A DNA stretch of 64,000 bases from Chenopodium formosanum (GCA_024500155.1 CM044872.1:55247460-55311459), one strand, 5' to 3'; counted from the first letter of the stretch, positions 38,743-51,700 are shown. Numbers and translations are program-made. Notes: generated from the letters alone by a model not told the origin.

Positions 38743-41700
38743 ATGGCGGCAGTCGCCATGAAAGTCGGCGCAACTTTCTCAAGAGATTAAACTTCTACTC
38801 AACCACTCTCTCTCTCCTTCCGTCGTTCTCTTTCTCCCTTCCGCTGTAGAAATGTCTCTTTCCGCCGACTTCAACCTCTTCCTTGCCGCTTCCAACTTAG
38901 AGCTGTCAAACGAAGCCCTAAGCGTCTCAAATACGCTACTCCTCGCTTCTCGAAGGTTCTCCTCTCTATTTCTTATTAAGGTTGTGATTATGGAGTTCAA
39001 TTCTTATCGTCTTTGTAATTTGCTCCCCATTTTTGTTTTCAAGTGTTGAATTTGGAGATATATGCTCCAAAATATGTGAATTGTGTGTTGTAGCTGAGGA
39101 GAGTGGTCTCAGATAATAATGAGTTTCTTGCAATTCCGAAAATTTGGAAATCTGGAAATGTCAATTTGAAGGAAAATTCTTAATTATCTCCATGATAATG
39201 ATGAAATGTTTATCAATTGACAATTGCGTGATTAAGTTGAAGAAATATACAGTCTTTAAAATTGTGTTTTGACTAAGTTATTGATAAAATTTGATTTCTA
39301 AAAATTTGTAGTTGAAATTGTGGATATGTAGTCATACTGTAGTTGCAAGTTGCTAAATGTACAATGCAAAATCTATATCTTGATATGCTTTGAAACTTTT
39401 GAATACCGTAATCAAGGAGGTTAACTGAACTCTACGACGCTAATAAATACAATTTTGGCAAAAAGTGAGATAATTATCTAAAGTTCTCATTTTATATTAA
39501 AGCTAAAGTTTAATGTTAGGCTCCGTTTGGTTTGATTGGAATTATTTACAATGTAAACAAATTGTCATGAAAACACACTTGTAAATTAATTTTCCTCTGT
39601 TTGGTTCTCTGCAAGAATAGTTAGAGAGGAAGGTATGGAGTTAAATTGTAAATGGAAGGAGGGTAGATGGGAGGAGTGAATGAGGAAGAAAGGATTAAAG
39701 AATAGGAGGGAAATAAACACTCTCTTAATGTCTTTACGCAACGATAAATATGTCAAATGGTATGACTTGTGCATATGAACGGAGTTGTTAGACAATAGCA
39801 GTTAAGACTTAAGATAGAAGTATATCTTTGTTCTCCCTGATCCCGATGTTGTTCTGGGTAGATTGCCAATTCCTTGATATACTTCCCCCTAAAATGTTTA
39901 TTAAGAACTGACTAATTTACAGGATGGTGGCGTGCTCTATGTTGAAGTTGATCCATCAGGAATAGACAGTTGGAAGCTGGAACCTGTTATTCAGCAGCTG
40001 AAGGAAGGAGCCGTTGGTGTCATTCCCACAGACACAGTGTATGCTGCTCTTCTTCACATTTGTTATTTGAGAATGATGGTTTACTATTATCGTGCATGTG
40101 CTCTAAAGATGTAGTAGTTCTAGAGGTGATAACGGTTTGGAATTTGATGGCACATACCTATTTTTCTTCTGCATTTATATGTTTTGTGCTTTTCTAACAT
40201 TCCAGGTATGCAATTGTCTGTGATATGAATAATCCCTCTGCAATTGAGCGTCTTAGGAGGTAAGTCATTTCCCCTCTATGTTTGAATGGTTATAATTCCA
40301 TAACATCTCTTCCTCTTTGGTTGACTTCATTTGGCTTCTTTTGCAGGATTAAGAATATTGAAACTTCCAAGGTGAGACCTCTTATTGTGATGGTTTCTTA
40401 ACAAATGTTATTTGTCCTCTGTCCAGTAATTAGCTAATTGGCATTTGGGCTGAATGTTGCTTTATAGAATTGGGGATTGATATACCTATGTATTATTTTG
40501 ATTGTAAGATACTTACCTTTATGTCTTCATGTTTTCCATGCAGCCGCTTAGCATTTTATGTCGTTCATTCCATGATATTGATGTATATACAATGGGCTTC
40601 CCTCGTGGTGATAGCCTAGGTCATCCTAACATTTTTCGAGCTGTGAAGCAATGCCTGCCTGGACCTGTAAGTATGATTTCACTTACTAATTTATGTTATT
40701 AAGTGCTTTTCCTCTCTCCCTTAATCATCTTTCCTTTAGAGGCTAGAGTACGGAGTGAACCTAAGAAAGCATCCTGAAGGTTGCAGTTTGATGACCCGAT
40801 ACTTTATGGATGCCCTGTTTCAGTTGCTTTACTTAGTTTTGGACATGAGACTGATGAGAGGGTAAGGTCGCCACTCACCAACAACTTAGCCCTCTCATTG
40901 ATACCATAACAATTGCCTTTGTGCAGTATGTTGCAATTTCAGGCCACATTGTCTATATAGCATGCATATGTGAGAAAGTTGTTGGAGACATAGGAGAACA
41001 TACTATTTTGCAGCATATTCCTGATTCCTATTCATTCATCTCTCTCACTCAGCATTCTTTTTCTTTTCAATTTTTTCCCCTCTTTATCCATGAGTGAACT
41101 GTTGAGGGTAGCTCATTGGAGAAGGGCTTTAGCCTTTTATGAATCATCAAAAAGTATGAGACTCGAAAGCATTAAATAGAAATGAACTAGTATATTTATT
41201 ACTATATGAGGCTTATGCATTGTTCTTAAGAGGCTAAATTATATTGATTTGAGAGGTTTACCTTACATATGTCAAATTTGATTGCTCTTATGTTTCATTT
41301 CCCGTCCCTTTTGGCCCAAAACTGTTTGAGCATCCTCAACTTCTGTTGCATAAAGGTCTGCATTTTTGGCTGATATGTTCCATGTGGCAGTACACTTTCA
41401 TCTTAACTGCAAGCAAAAATTTACCGAAGCTATGTCTCAATCATGAGCCGGGAAATGTAAAATATACACCAAAGAAGAGCGTAGGTGTTCGTATGCCTGA
41501 CGATCCAGTAACTAAAGCTATTCTCGAGAAAATAGATTCACCTTTAATATCTACCAGGTTTGTTTGGACCTCTGAAATTTCTTCTCTTTTGGAATTATGA
41601 GTGCTGATGTTTTTGTTGTACCCACACTAATGAGGCAAATGCGTGGCTACCTGCATCTTGATCTCCCTGACATTGTTATTCTTTCTGTCTGTGTTCTCAT

Positions 41701-42832
41701 ATTATGCCTGTTGCAGTGTTAAGGCTCCAAAAGAAGATCAATGGATTTTAGATCCCGTTGTGATTGCAGAGGTGTATGGAAAAGAGGTATAATTTCTCAT
41801 GTAGTTAATTAAACTAGTATAGGCTGTAGTAAAAGCTGCAAGAATCTTTTTTCAGGTCCTGAAGTGGCTATATGATAAATACGTATAGCAGTACGTTTGA
41901 TGAAGCAGCAATAAAAGAGCCACTATTAGTATCGTCATATCGTGTGTCGCTAATAGCTCCTTTGTTTGTGTTTTCTATAGGGCCTTGATTTTATTGTTGA
42001 TGCTGGTCTTAGAATAGCTGAGCCATCTACTGTGGTGGACATGACTGGCAGCGTTCCAAAAATCATCCGTTTGGGAAAGGTATGTGAAATTATTGGCAAC
42101 AAGCTACATACATTCATTTGTTAAACAAGCATACCTGTGAATTTGTAATGGAATTTTTGCATCAGTTGATAAAATTTTGATTCAGGTTTCCAGGGAATTT
42201 TATTTACTTATTCTGTGACCCTGTGTTTCCCTTTTTGTTGATGCCTATAATCATCGTCAGGGAATAAGGATACAATTTATATAATTTTTGGACATGTATG
42301 CATTTCCGTCACCTTGAAGAAAAAGATTAAGCAATATTTTATTATTTATCAGGACATATCTTTAACAAAAAAAATAGGTACATGAACTCAGGGGACCCTT
42401 CTCAATTTTCAGGACATGTAGATCAAAGCTCTTGATTGTATAAATTCCACCTGATAGTTGTTAAACTTAGATTTATTTTCTGTTACTGGATTACAAGTGC
42501 GGCATTTTGAAGATAACCCTCTAAATACTACAAGCTTTGTATTGCTCTTCCCTCCGGAATCATGGGGTGTGGACATAACCATGCGTGTATATCAGTGTTT
42601 GTATTATCTGTTTATGTCAATTGCTGCATGCCAGTGAATGTTAAGGTTGCTTTGGGGAGTCAAACCTGCCACACCAATAGCCAAAGCACATAAGCTGATA
42701 AGCATTCTTGTAGTTGGGAGCAAAGAAAGGTTGTATTGTCCTTTCATCAAGGTCTAGACTTACTGGTTTAATGGATCGCAGGGACCACCACAACCTTGGA
42801 CGGTATCTGAAGACGAGGTGCTTGGAGGCTGA
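38743..42832 (+). CDS. YrdC/Sua5-fold protein (slr0006-like), in-frame stop in exon 1
   Basis: Exons: 38743-38955, 39923-40038, 40206-40259, 40347-40371, 40544-40666, 41391-41557, 41717-41786, 41981-42079 and 42782-42832, all phases consistent. The core has VLYVEVDPSG, GAVGVIPTDTVYAIVCDM, KPLSILCRSFHDID, FTLTASK-like FILTASKNLPKL, VGVRMPDDPV and STVVDMTGSVPKIIRLGKG. This is the RibB/YrdC alpha-beta fold found in threonylcarbamoyl-AMP synthases. The closest plant group is the slr0006-like family, whose exact role I cannot state. Exon 1 in the correct frame ends RAVKRSPKRLKYATPRFSK, preceded by Arg/Ser-rich residues as in an organelle transit peptide. The only upstream ATG in that frame (38743) is cut off by TAA at 38788-38790. 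No later in-frame ATG precedes the conserved part. The gene may be damaged, mis-read, or use an unseen first exon. Confidence 0.8.
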
Positions 42833-43555
42833 CACTGCCACTTGAAGCGTCTGAACATATTAATGCTCACAACTTTTGTACAGATTCACAAGTTAACTGC
42901 TTTTTTGTTGTGTAAAAATTTTGTTCTCCACTGTTATAATGATATAGAGAGTACTACTCTATGATTTTAGGCATTAGCTAATTCCATCAGCTGGATATAA
43001 ATCTGTACATGCCAGTATAAGCAAAAGTAAATTTCTCTGGCCAAAATGGTCTAAAGTTTTCTCAGCACTCGTGTGAGTCGTCTCCGATCCCTACCCTGTT
43101 TGCAGTATTGCTTTCTCATTTTGGTTCACCATTAGCCTACATAACAAAATCAGTCTTTCTATCGTCAACTTCAATTGGTTGAATGGCAATTCTAGAAGGC
43201 ATAAATCATTGCAATCCTCTGATATTTCCAAACAATGTAGCAAAGTACATTCTTTTGTGAAATAACTCAAATTTTGTTTAAATATTTACTCATAAAATCG
43301 ATATACAGATGAATTTTCCGGGATATGCAGTCAGCAAAACAAATAAACCAAATCACACCAATTGATCATAGCTCAACATCATTTAATTTCAGTAGGCATC
43401 AAAATTAATACAAGAGAACAAGTAAAATTACAAACATTGTAATACTGATAATATTTTACATATATTGGAAAGCACCAATTAGTAGCAGTAGTAGTAGCAT
43501 ACTCTAAAAGATTATCTCCTAAACATCACATAATAATTAAATTTCATCATTAAAC
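42833..43555. other. 3' flanks of two convergent genes
   Basis: Shared 3' region of the YrdC-type gene (+) and the ribonucleotide reductase gene (-). No further gene seen. Confidence 0.5.
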
Positions 43556-44557
43556 CTAAAAGTCTTCATCCATCTTGAATACATGAGTTCCACCATTAGC
43601 ACCATTCAAGCTAGACATAACAGAAGCTTTCTGATACTCCCCAACTCTCTTCTCAAAGAAATTAGTCTTCCCTTGAAGAGAGATCAACTCCATCCAATCG
43701 AACGGGTTCTGAACTCCGTAAACCTTTTCGCACCCGAGTGCAGCCAACAGTCTGTCTGCAACAAACTCAATGTACTGACTCATCAGCTCACAGTTCATCC
43801 CAACCAGCTTCACTGGAAGCGCATCGGTTACGAACTCTCGCTCGATTTCGACTGCATCCTTTACTATCCCCTGCACCTTCTCAACACTCAGCTTCTTCTT
43901 CAATAGGCTGTACAACAGACAAGCAAAATCACAGTGAAGCCCTTCGTCTCGCGATATCAGCTCGTTCGAGAAGGTTAAACCCGGCATTAACCCACGCTTT
44001 TTAAGCCAGAAGATAGAGCAGAAACTCCCAGAGAAGAAAATCCCTTCAACACAAGCAAAAGCAATCAACCTCTCAGCAAACGATTCAGCACCATCAATCC
44101 AACGAAGAGCCCAATCAGCCTTCTTCTTAACACAAGGGATAGTTTCAATTGCACGAAAAAGATGGGTTTTAAGGTTAGAATCTTTGATATAAGTTTCTAA
44201 AAGAAGAGAGTACATTTCAGAGTGAATGTTCTCAATGGCGATTTGGAAGCCATAGAAAGCGCGAGCTTCAGCAACCTGAACCTCCTTCATGAATCTTCCG
44301 GCGAGATTCTCGAGAACAATACCGTCTGATGCGGCGAAGAAGGCGAGGATGTGGGTGATGAAATGCTGTTCGTCGGAGGTTAAGACGGTTTCCCAGTGAC
44401 GAACATCTTGCGAAAGATCGACTTCTTCGGCAGTCCAGAATGAAGCTTCAGCTTTTTTGTACATTTCCCAGATTTGTGGGTATTCAATTGGGAACATACA
44501 GAATCTATCTGGGTTTTCTGTGAGAAGTGGGTCGGTTTCTTCGATTTTCGCCGGCAT
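43556..44557 (-). CDS. RNR2: ribonucleotide reductase small subunit R2
   Basis: A single uninterrupted exon of 333 residues, the usual plant R2 length and intronless as in Arabidopsis TSO2. Class Ia R2 residues are in place: iron ligands D78 (FFAASDG), E109 and H112 (IENIHSE), E171 (VEGIFFS), E205 and H208 (SRDEGLHCD), and radical tyrosine Y116. The C terminus ends FKMDEDF, the flexible tail that docks on the large subunit. The enzyme reduces ribonucleoside diphosphates to dNDPs in the cytosol, mainly in S phase. It converges on the YrdC-type gene. No defects seen. The start at 44557 gives the expected PAKIEETDPLL N terminus. Confidence 0.97.
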   Translation of the reverse strand: MPAKIEETDPLLTENPDRFCMFPIEYPQIWEMYKKAEASFWTAEEVDLSQDVRHWETVLTSDEQHFITHILAFFAASDGIVLENLAGRFMKEVQVAEARAFYGFQIAIENIHSEMYSLLLETYIKDSNLKTHLFRAIETIPCVKKKADWALRWIDGAESFAERLIAFACVEGIFFSGSFCSIFWLKKRGLMPGLTFSNELISRDEGLHCDFACLLYSLLKKKLSVEKVQGIVKDAVEIEREFVTDALPVKLVGMNCELMSQYIEFVADRLLAALGCEKVYGVQNPFDWMELISLQGKTNFFEKRVGEYQKASVMSSLNGANGGTHVFKMDEDF

Positions 44558-45817
44558 TTTTAGGGTTTTTTTGTAGAAGAAGTTGACGAAATTGGGGAAG
44601 AATGAAAGATTGATTGAGAAATTGGAGGTATTTTTTAGGGTTTTGATAATTGGGAATGTAGAATAATGGGGATTTTAGAGTGGTTTTTATAGAAAAAATT
44701 GGGGAAATTAGGGATTTGAAATTTTGGGGGGAGTTTTGAAATTTTGAGTGGGAAGCTTGCGGGAGAATAAATCTGAGGGAAGAAGATGAGGGCATTTTGC
44801 GGATTTTGTATAAAGGTAGGTGATATTCTGGTGACGTGTAAGAATTTGAAGGGGTTGTTGGTTGGTTATTTTATAAAATTCCAATTTTACCCTTTTAATT
44901 TTTGGGAAAGTTGAATCGTACACGAGAAGCTTGATGAAAGTCTACGAAATTAATTTAAAAATTGAGTGGTATTTTTTGAAATAAAGGAGGGAAGTAATTA
45001 ATTGTGTTTGGTTTGATATTTATTGGAAGGCGGGATATTGTTTTTAGCGCTTTTTTTTAGGGTTTTAAAATATAAAATTTAAAGTTTTACAGCCTTTTTT
45101 GTTTTGTTTTCAGCAAGTTTTTTTTTACAATAAGGTGGTAGTGGTCTAGTGGAGTCTTGGATTATGCAATTGTGCTTGCTAGTAGCCTAGCATGGGATGA
45201 CGCCAGAACGGATTGTGTTCGTTTGAGGTTTAGGTCGTGTGAAGTATGACATGGCACGTTGGCACATGTGTCGTTTCATTGGTCCATACGTTTGAATAAC
45301 TATACTTCGTTAACGTTGTCTTAAATTATGATTAATGGATGACTAAAAATGTTTTTTTTTAAAAAAAATAACTAAAAATTACTTAGTTATAAAATATATC
45401 GATTATCATTGCTATTAGTAGTATTGTAATAATGTTTGTGTTATTCTTTTATCATTAACGTTATATTATGACAGTCTGTATGAGGCTTGTTACATGGCAC
45501 ATCGGCACATGAAACATATGGTATTATTGGTCGATATCTTTAAATATTCACAATTTGTTTATGCCTTACAGTATGATTATTGGATGACCAAAACTATTTG
45601 GCCAATAATAACATTAGTATTGTTGTTATTTACTTGGATTTTTTTTTTGTTCATGACCAAAGATTCTAAAACTATTTGATTGGTGAATAACTACGCGAAA
45701 TTGCTAAAGTCACCGATTTTTCTAATATGATAAGAGCCATTTGTTCATTTGTTAAGATATCTCTTTAGTTTGCTTCTCCTCTTGTTGTGAAGTACCTTAA
45801 CTTTAATTTGTTAATAG
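44558..45817 (-). promoter_or_regulatory. upstream region of RNR2 with two E2F-like words
   Basis: On the gene strand TCTCCCGC (44759-44766) and ATCCCGCC (45029-45036) resemble E2F sites (TTTSSCGS), about 200 and 470 bp before the ATG. E2F control of RNR genes is established in plants; these sites are only sequence matches. The rest of the stretch to 45817 is AT-rich with no gene seen. Confidence 0.4.
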
Positions 45818-47228
45818 GAGTTAAGCATACAAAAAGTCCTTTATGTTTGGGATTTGTTTGAATTTAGTCCCTAATGTTTGAAATGGTTGGATTTAGTCCT
45901 TCAACCATCACTTAGGGTGGTCTAGATGCTGACTAGGACAAACGTTTGCATGATTTGGATCTGAAACACCAAACTTGAGGGAAACGCTTGCTGATTTGGA
46001 ACTCAAACGTCAAACATTAGGGACCTGCAACAGTAAACATTAGGGGTAAGTTTGACACGTGGTCCAATTACAAGCTACCTAAGGTTAGTATGGTTAGTTG
46101 ATTTAGAATTAACCTTAGTTAGGGTAAACTGAGGTTAAATTACGTGGGGAAGCGCGCAAAATGACTGACTTAAGTTAAGTCAGTATTAAAGAAAAATCAT
46201 TTCCCCCCTAAAAAAATCATTTCAGATTTCAAATAAAAAAGAACAAATGGACGGGTTTTTTTTCCTTCAATTTCTAGCTATGTATGTATTGTAGTACATT
46301 TGCTTGCAACATTTTTGTTTTTGTTTATCCATTAGGGGAATACATTCTACATAAATTAGGGTGAATTGATTGTCCTATTAAACTAGATTTTAGAGGGCAA
46401 AATATTTTGCCGTCTTTGATCAGAATCAAAGAGGGTGAAATTTATTGCCTTCTTTGATCATTAACAAAGAGGACGGAAGATTATTGTAGTTGCCCTTCAA
46501 AACTATAGGACGAAACTTAGAGGGCGATTTTAACTCCCTCTTTGCTTACTAAGGCAAAATTTGCACCTAAGTAAATCACCCTCTTTGAAAATGGATTAAT
46601 TTTATAACGTATATAGTCAAATATTCAATTATATTCTTTTTTTCAGGATGAAAGTCAGCTTGAAGAGTTGGTGAAAAAGATTAAGAAAATAATGGCAAGC
46701 AAAAAATATGGTGATATAGAAAAATTGGTTATGATTGATGCCATACAACGAATAGGTCTTGAATATTATTTTCGAGATGAAATCGCTGCTACTTTAGAAA
46801 AGCATTATGATTTATATTATAGATTTATAGTACAGTCGGAGAAGGTACTGATAATCTTCATGATCTAGCTCTTCGCTTTCGCCTGTTGAGACAACAAGGA
46901 TACTATGCATCTTCAGGTATTTAATTTATTTATTTATTTTTTTGCAATTTAAGGTAAGGTAAAAATTAAAGAAAGGTTATAACAAATTAAATCAGATGAA
47001 TGAGTTAAGGTCTTTTATGTTTTGCCTAGTCATCTATTACAGGTCCCTCAAATTTGGTATTTCAGATCCAAATCATCAAACGTTTCCTTCACGTTTGTCC
47101 CAGTCAGCATTTAGACCACCCTTAGCGAAGGTTGAGAGACTAAATTTAACCATTTCAAACATTAGGGGCTGAATTCAAACAAACTCCAAACATAAAAGAC
47201 ATTTTGTATACTTAACTCTTGTTCATAG
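45808..47228. mobile_element. Pack-MULE carrying a terpene synthase exon
   Basis: The body is 45818-47218 (1,401 bp). The terminal inverted repeats are about 200 bp and mostly identical. They start GAGTTAAG(C/T)ATACAAAA and share TTTATGTTTGG and GGTTGGATTTAGTC-like words. The flanks are a 10-bp duplication with one mismatch: TTGTTAATAG (45808-45817) and TTGTTCATAG (47219-47228). Inside lies a recognisable host exon with its splice borders (46647-46916) and no transposase. This is the defining make-up of a Pack-MULE. Confidence 0.8.
46647..46916 (+). pseudogene. captured terpene synthase exon (N-terminal domain), frameshifted
   Basis: The 270-bp exon starts after TTTTTTTCAG and ends before GTATTT, so both intron borders were carried along. 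It reads LEELVKKIKKIMAS, MIDAIQRIGLEYYFRDEIAA, then, after a one-base frame shift near 46840, LHDLALRFRLLRQQGYYASS. These are hallmark N-terminal alpha-barrel sequences of sesquiterpene-type synthases (LELIDxIQRLGxxYxFxxEI and ALRFRLLRQHGY). Size and borders match a typical second exon of that family. No other TPS exon is nearby. Confidence 0.85.
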
Positions 47229-47648
47229 TGAATACTTTGTGAAGACATTGTAGACACGTACTATATTGCGTCAACTTGAAACATGGAGTTGGAACTAATT
47301 GTGGTAAAGTATGCTTAAACAAAATAATTGTGTTGATTATGAAAATTGAGTTAATTTTATACATATGTGTGTTTCGCAAAGCTTGATAATTGTTGTCGAT
47401 GCAATATACAATATGACTATTATTAATGATATTCCATTTCTCATATTAAACAAAAATACTCACGGTATGTTTTAGAGATCATCATTTACGACCCGCTCGA
47501 TCCGATTCGAAAAAAAGAGCGGGCTTAGACAACCCAAAAAACACTTTTTTTTTAAAAAAATATCGAACTCAATTCAAAAAAGCCATGAAAGTTTGCTTTG
47601 GCTTGACAAGGCCATTAGGCCCGTCACATTTTACGGTTTTGAGCATGA

Positions 47649-48575
47649 TACTACCTCCGTTAACCATTATCTGCAACTTTGGGGAGAGGAACGGACTCCA
47701 ATGCAAAACTTCTTAATGGTACTTAACAAAAAGTAAGGGTATGTCATTAATAATTAATCAATCCAAATCTAAAAAAAATAAATAAAAAAAAAATAATTGA
47801 TAGAGCCATCCAGCGTCTCAGCCACCGAAACCACCGACGGAACCACCACCTCCACGAACACACACCAAAACCCAGATCGGCGACCACCCTCCAAAACCCA
47901 CCGACGAAACCACAAAACGGCAAAACCCACCCACCCACCTACGAAACCCACCCACCCACCAGAACCCAGAACCTACGAAACCCACCCACCCACCGAAAAC
48001 GACCACCTACGAAAACCACCCACCGAGAACGACCACCCACCGAAAATGACCAACCCACTAGAAACTAAACCCCCAACTCGAACCCAGAATCACGACCCAC
48101 CCCAATTCGAACCCAAAACCACCTAAGAAACCGCCACACCCACCGAATACACAGCCAACCCACTGACAACAACCTACGTCGTCTTCTTCTTCGTCGTCTT
48201 CTTCTTTGTTGTACCAGATCTGGATTGAATTTGAAGGAGGAGGGAGAAAGGTAATGGGGAAGATGAAGAAGGTGAAAAATTAGAGTATGAATGAGGAGAA
48301 ATTGGATGATTTTGGATTAGTTTGGTTGATTTCAATGAGTTATTGGGAAAGATGGATTAAATTTGATATGAGCAGTTAGATTAATTAGGTAAGCTTGGTA
48401 ATTAATTAATCATGTTTTTAAGATTATAATTGATGTTATAAAGTTTTAAGTAAGGGTATTTTTGTAATTTTATTAATTTTTTTTTACCAAATATGGAAAG
48501 GTTTGGAAATGTTGCACATAATCTTTAGCGTCCATTTTTGGTAAAAGTTGTAGATAATGGTTAACGGAGGTAGTA
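47649..48575. mobile_element. large non-autonomous Stowaway/mariner-like element
   Basis: TA at 47649-47650 and 48574-48575 flanks inverted ends CTACCTCCGTTAACCATTAT (47651) and its complement (ending 48573). About 923 bp. The interior has a C-rich stretch of ACCCACC units (47890-48060), a TCGTCTTCTTCTT run (48175-48215) and AG-rich DNA that looks like a captured gene leader. No transposase; the long Pro-rich frame is repeat translation. Confidence 0.7.
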
Positions 48576-48768
48576 TTTGATGATAAGGTCTAGTCCGACC
48601 TTGATTTTTGATTGTATGGTTTGAAAGAACCTTACAATAAATACATTGACCATAATACCCCTCATTTGAGAAACAAAGAAAGGAAAAAAAAGGGTAGAAC
48701 TGTGTGACATTAGTGAAGTCAAGCAAAGAAAAGAGAAAGGAAAATCTCAAAATCGGGAGTAAGAAAGA

Positions 48769-51700
48769 ATGGCGCAGAACACAGGAATGTTATCCAGAGA
48801 TCAATTACTCTACCTTTTCGATCGATTCGATTATCTCACTTCTCTACCTGGTAATTTAATTTATCCCCAATATTTATCTCTATTTTTTTGTTTAAATTTT
48901 AATTTTCTAATTCCATGTTCAATTTGATGATGCTCAGATGTCAAGAAACGCATAGCTGAAGCTGTTTTAGATAATCAGGTACCTTTCTCTTCTTGATTTT
49001 ATGCATTAATGGTAGTATTAAAGCATAATTTGAAGGTTTTTGAATCATGGGTGTCGTTGATTTTTTGCAATAATAGTAGACTACAGCAGAAAATAGAGGT
49101 TTCTGAATTTTGAAAACCTTGCATTGCTCTATTAAAGTGTTTGTGGTCAATGACTTGTTTTTTCTGGGAATGTTTGGCAATGAATTTCAGGTTTAATGTC
49201 ATATAACAGCCTGATTAGTACTACATTGGGATGAAGTTGTTTAATTATTGGGACAAGAATATCTTTTTGTGATTGATAGTCTCTATTTAAGTACTGCAAA
49301 TTTAGAAGTTGCTTGAGAATTGAGATTTTCCATTGGCATGTGTTATGTATTGGTCGAGGGTGTTAAGGCTTTTCACTGCATGATGTTCGAAATGGGACTT
49401 CTTGGCATGGCTTAGGTTTATTGTCAGAAGCAGTAGACTTTGATTTTGGGTTATCTAAGAACACTATGAACATTGGGCCACTGCATGAAGTTTTTTTGTT
49501 GTCAACGATGTAGATAAGGGTCATTTTGTTTTGATTTATTGACTATAGCATTAGATACAGGCTTTATCAGAGCCATTCTCGATTATGCGTGACACACTGA
49601 CAATATGGACTCTTGGTGACTTTTGTTACCCGTATGGTAGGTGGTAATGAAGGAGGTAGTAAGAACAGATTTAGATGTATATTTGCAAAGAAGATATCAT
49701 GCCAATGTCCATGGTAGTGCAACCCCATATTTCCATACCCTGGCATATCCCATATGTTTTTCTTCATATGTTTCCATCACCATTAAATACCATCTCCCAA
49801 GTGGTAATGTATGTTGTGACGAAAAAGAGATACTTTGGGATGAACTAAGATTACCATGAGTATTGAGATAGAACTTCCCTTGGAAATTTTCATACAAATT
49901 TATTGTAATTATGATCACATATTACCATTAGAGTCGCAGAGGCTGCTCAAGGAATTCCTCTTTTTTTTTTTATAGGATTCTTGCCAATTTTAAACCTCAA
50001 TTATAACTTATAAGCAAAGGAACAGTAAGCCTTTGCCAAATTGCCAGTATGTTTTTCATCAAAGAATCTTACAAAGCTTCAAAGGCTCTTATCAGCTTTC
50101 ATCTATATTCATCTTCCAGCTTTTAAAGGGTCTTCACTTGGGATTTATAGCTTCAAGGTCATTTACGCCATAAGTGTCATTTATTTGAACGATTTTGTTT
50201 TTTATGAGATTAACTGGAAGGTATTTATAGTTGTCTAACTATTGTCAATTTGACTTTCTAATATTAGAAGAAGCTTGCATAGTTACATGGTGATGAATGA
50301 TGACAGTGATTTTAGTGGTCACAAAAATCCCCCAATTTTCATAGGGTGGATTTATAGCATCCGAATGGAGTTTACTATGACATTTTTCAGCGTTTTGTCA
50401 CCCATGGTTTATACCAGCGTTATACTGCCAAGTTGCCAACGACCTTTTAAGACTATTAGGAAGGCTGAGCTATATCTATTCGTTTTTGTAGGGTATGAAT
50501 TCTTGTTTCTATTGGCAAGTAATCGTTCCCCTTGTATCCTATACAGATCTACGATAGTTGCAAAATTTCCACCCTGATAAAGCTTCTTGGGTGTGATTTT
50601 CTGAAATTTTGGGTCTATTGTGTTGTGGCTATATTATGTTTGATGCTAATTATGATCCGAATGATCATGTGGTTCATCTGCACCTTATAGGCGGCTTGGG
50701 TGTGTTTAGGTTCTGTTAACATCATAACACGTGAATAATGAACAGGACCCCTTCAGCATAACTTGTAAGTTTATTGGGAGCATTAAAACCTTATTCCTGT
50801 CCATATAAGGGCATTATTTGTCATGTACTCATGTGCCAATTTTCAGAGGCTTTCACTTATTTTTAGTTGAAATTTATGGCTGAGATCTATATCCTTCATA
50901 ATAAGATCCATTAAGGTCATTTTAAAACCTCAAGTCTAGTGTCATAAGACGCCTTTTGTACCATTTGTGGGGAGCTTTAGAGACATCAGTGACTCAGCGG
51001 AGTGTTAATGTATACACCTGTGTCATAATAGAAAATGGCCCATTACCTGGATCTGTAATTCTGGAAAGCTTTGTGCTTAAGACGTTGTAGGTTCTTCTAG
51101 ATGGTGATTTGTATCCTCGAAATAGGAGGTTCGTTGCTTTAACATGGCTGGAGTCTTGATAATTTTCTTATGCTATTTTCCTTCTCTGTAAATTCAATCT
51201 GATTTTTATCTTGGGCATTGCCTAAGCATTTGCTGGACTTTGAATTGATGCCCATGCTGTGCTAGTTGGTAAGTTTTACTGACAATGATAAGTTGGTTGT
51301 ATAAAAACTTTCTTTTCTGTAATAAAAACTCCTTTTTTAGATACAGATTCTGTTGTTTACATGGCCCTTGGTAGTGTGTAACTATAATCTAATTTGAAAT
51401 ACTGCAGGAAGCTGTTGCTGTGACAACTGCAATCCAAGAGGAGATATTCTTAGAAATGGGTGTTGGTTAGTTTTTTGTAATCATTTACTCTGTGTTGGTT
51501 TCACCAGATTTTTGCATTCTTTCCCACATATTTGTGATATTAACCTATGAGGGGTGAACTAACTATGTCAATAAATTTGCGCTCTTGTGCAGTTGTGCTA
51601 GTTCTATACATTGACCTTGGCAGTGATCTGTCAGGAGAAAGGATTTACTACTGGGTGTTGAGAAGCCATAAATGTTAAAATTAGATAATCAAATGGTCTA

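Noticed and set aside
38852..39049. ATG at 38852 as start of the YrdC-type protein
   Set aside because: Its frame ends in phase 2 at the donor and does not join exon 2. The conserved KRSPKRLKY stretch is in another frame.
39520..39620. CTCCGTTTGGTTTGATTGGA-like words as a MITE in the YrdC-gene intron
   Set aside because: Looks like a common hAT-MITE end, but no matching second end or target duplication was found.
47797..48126. Pro/Thr-rich 109-residue frame resembling a cell-wall protein
   Set aside because: Translation of ACCCACC repeats in a TA-flanked transposon; no signal peptide and open on both strands.
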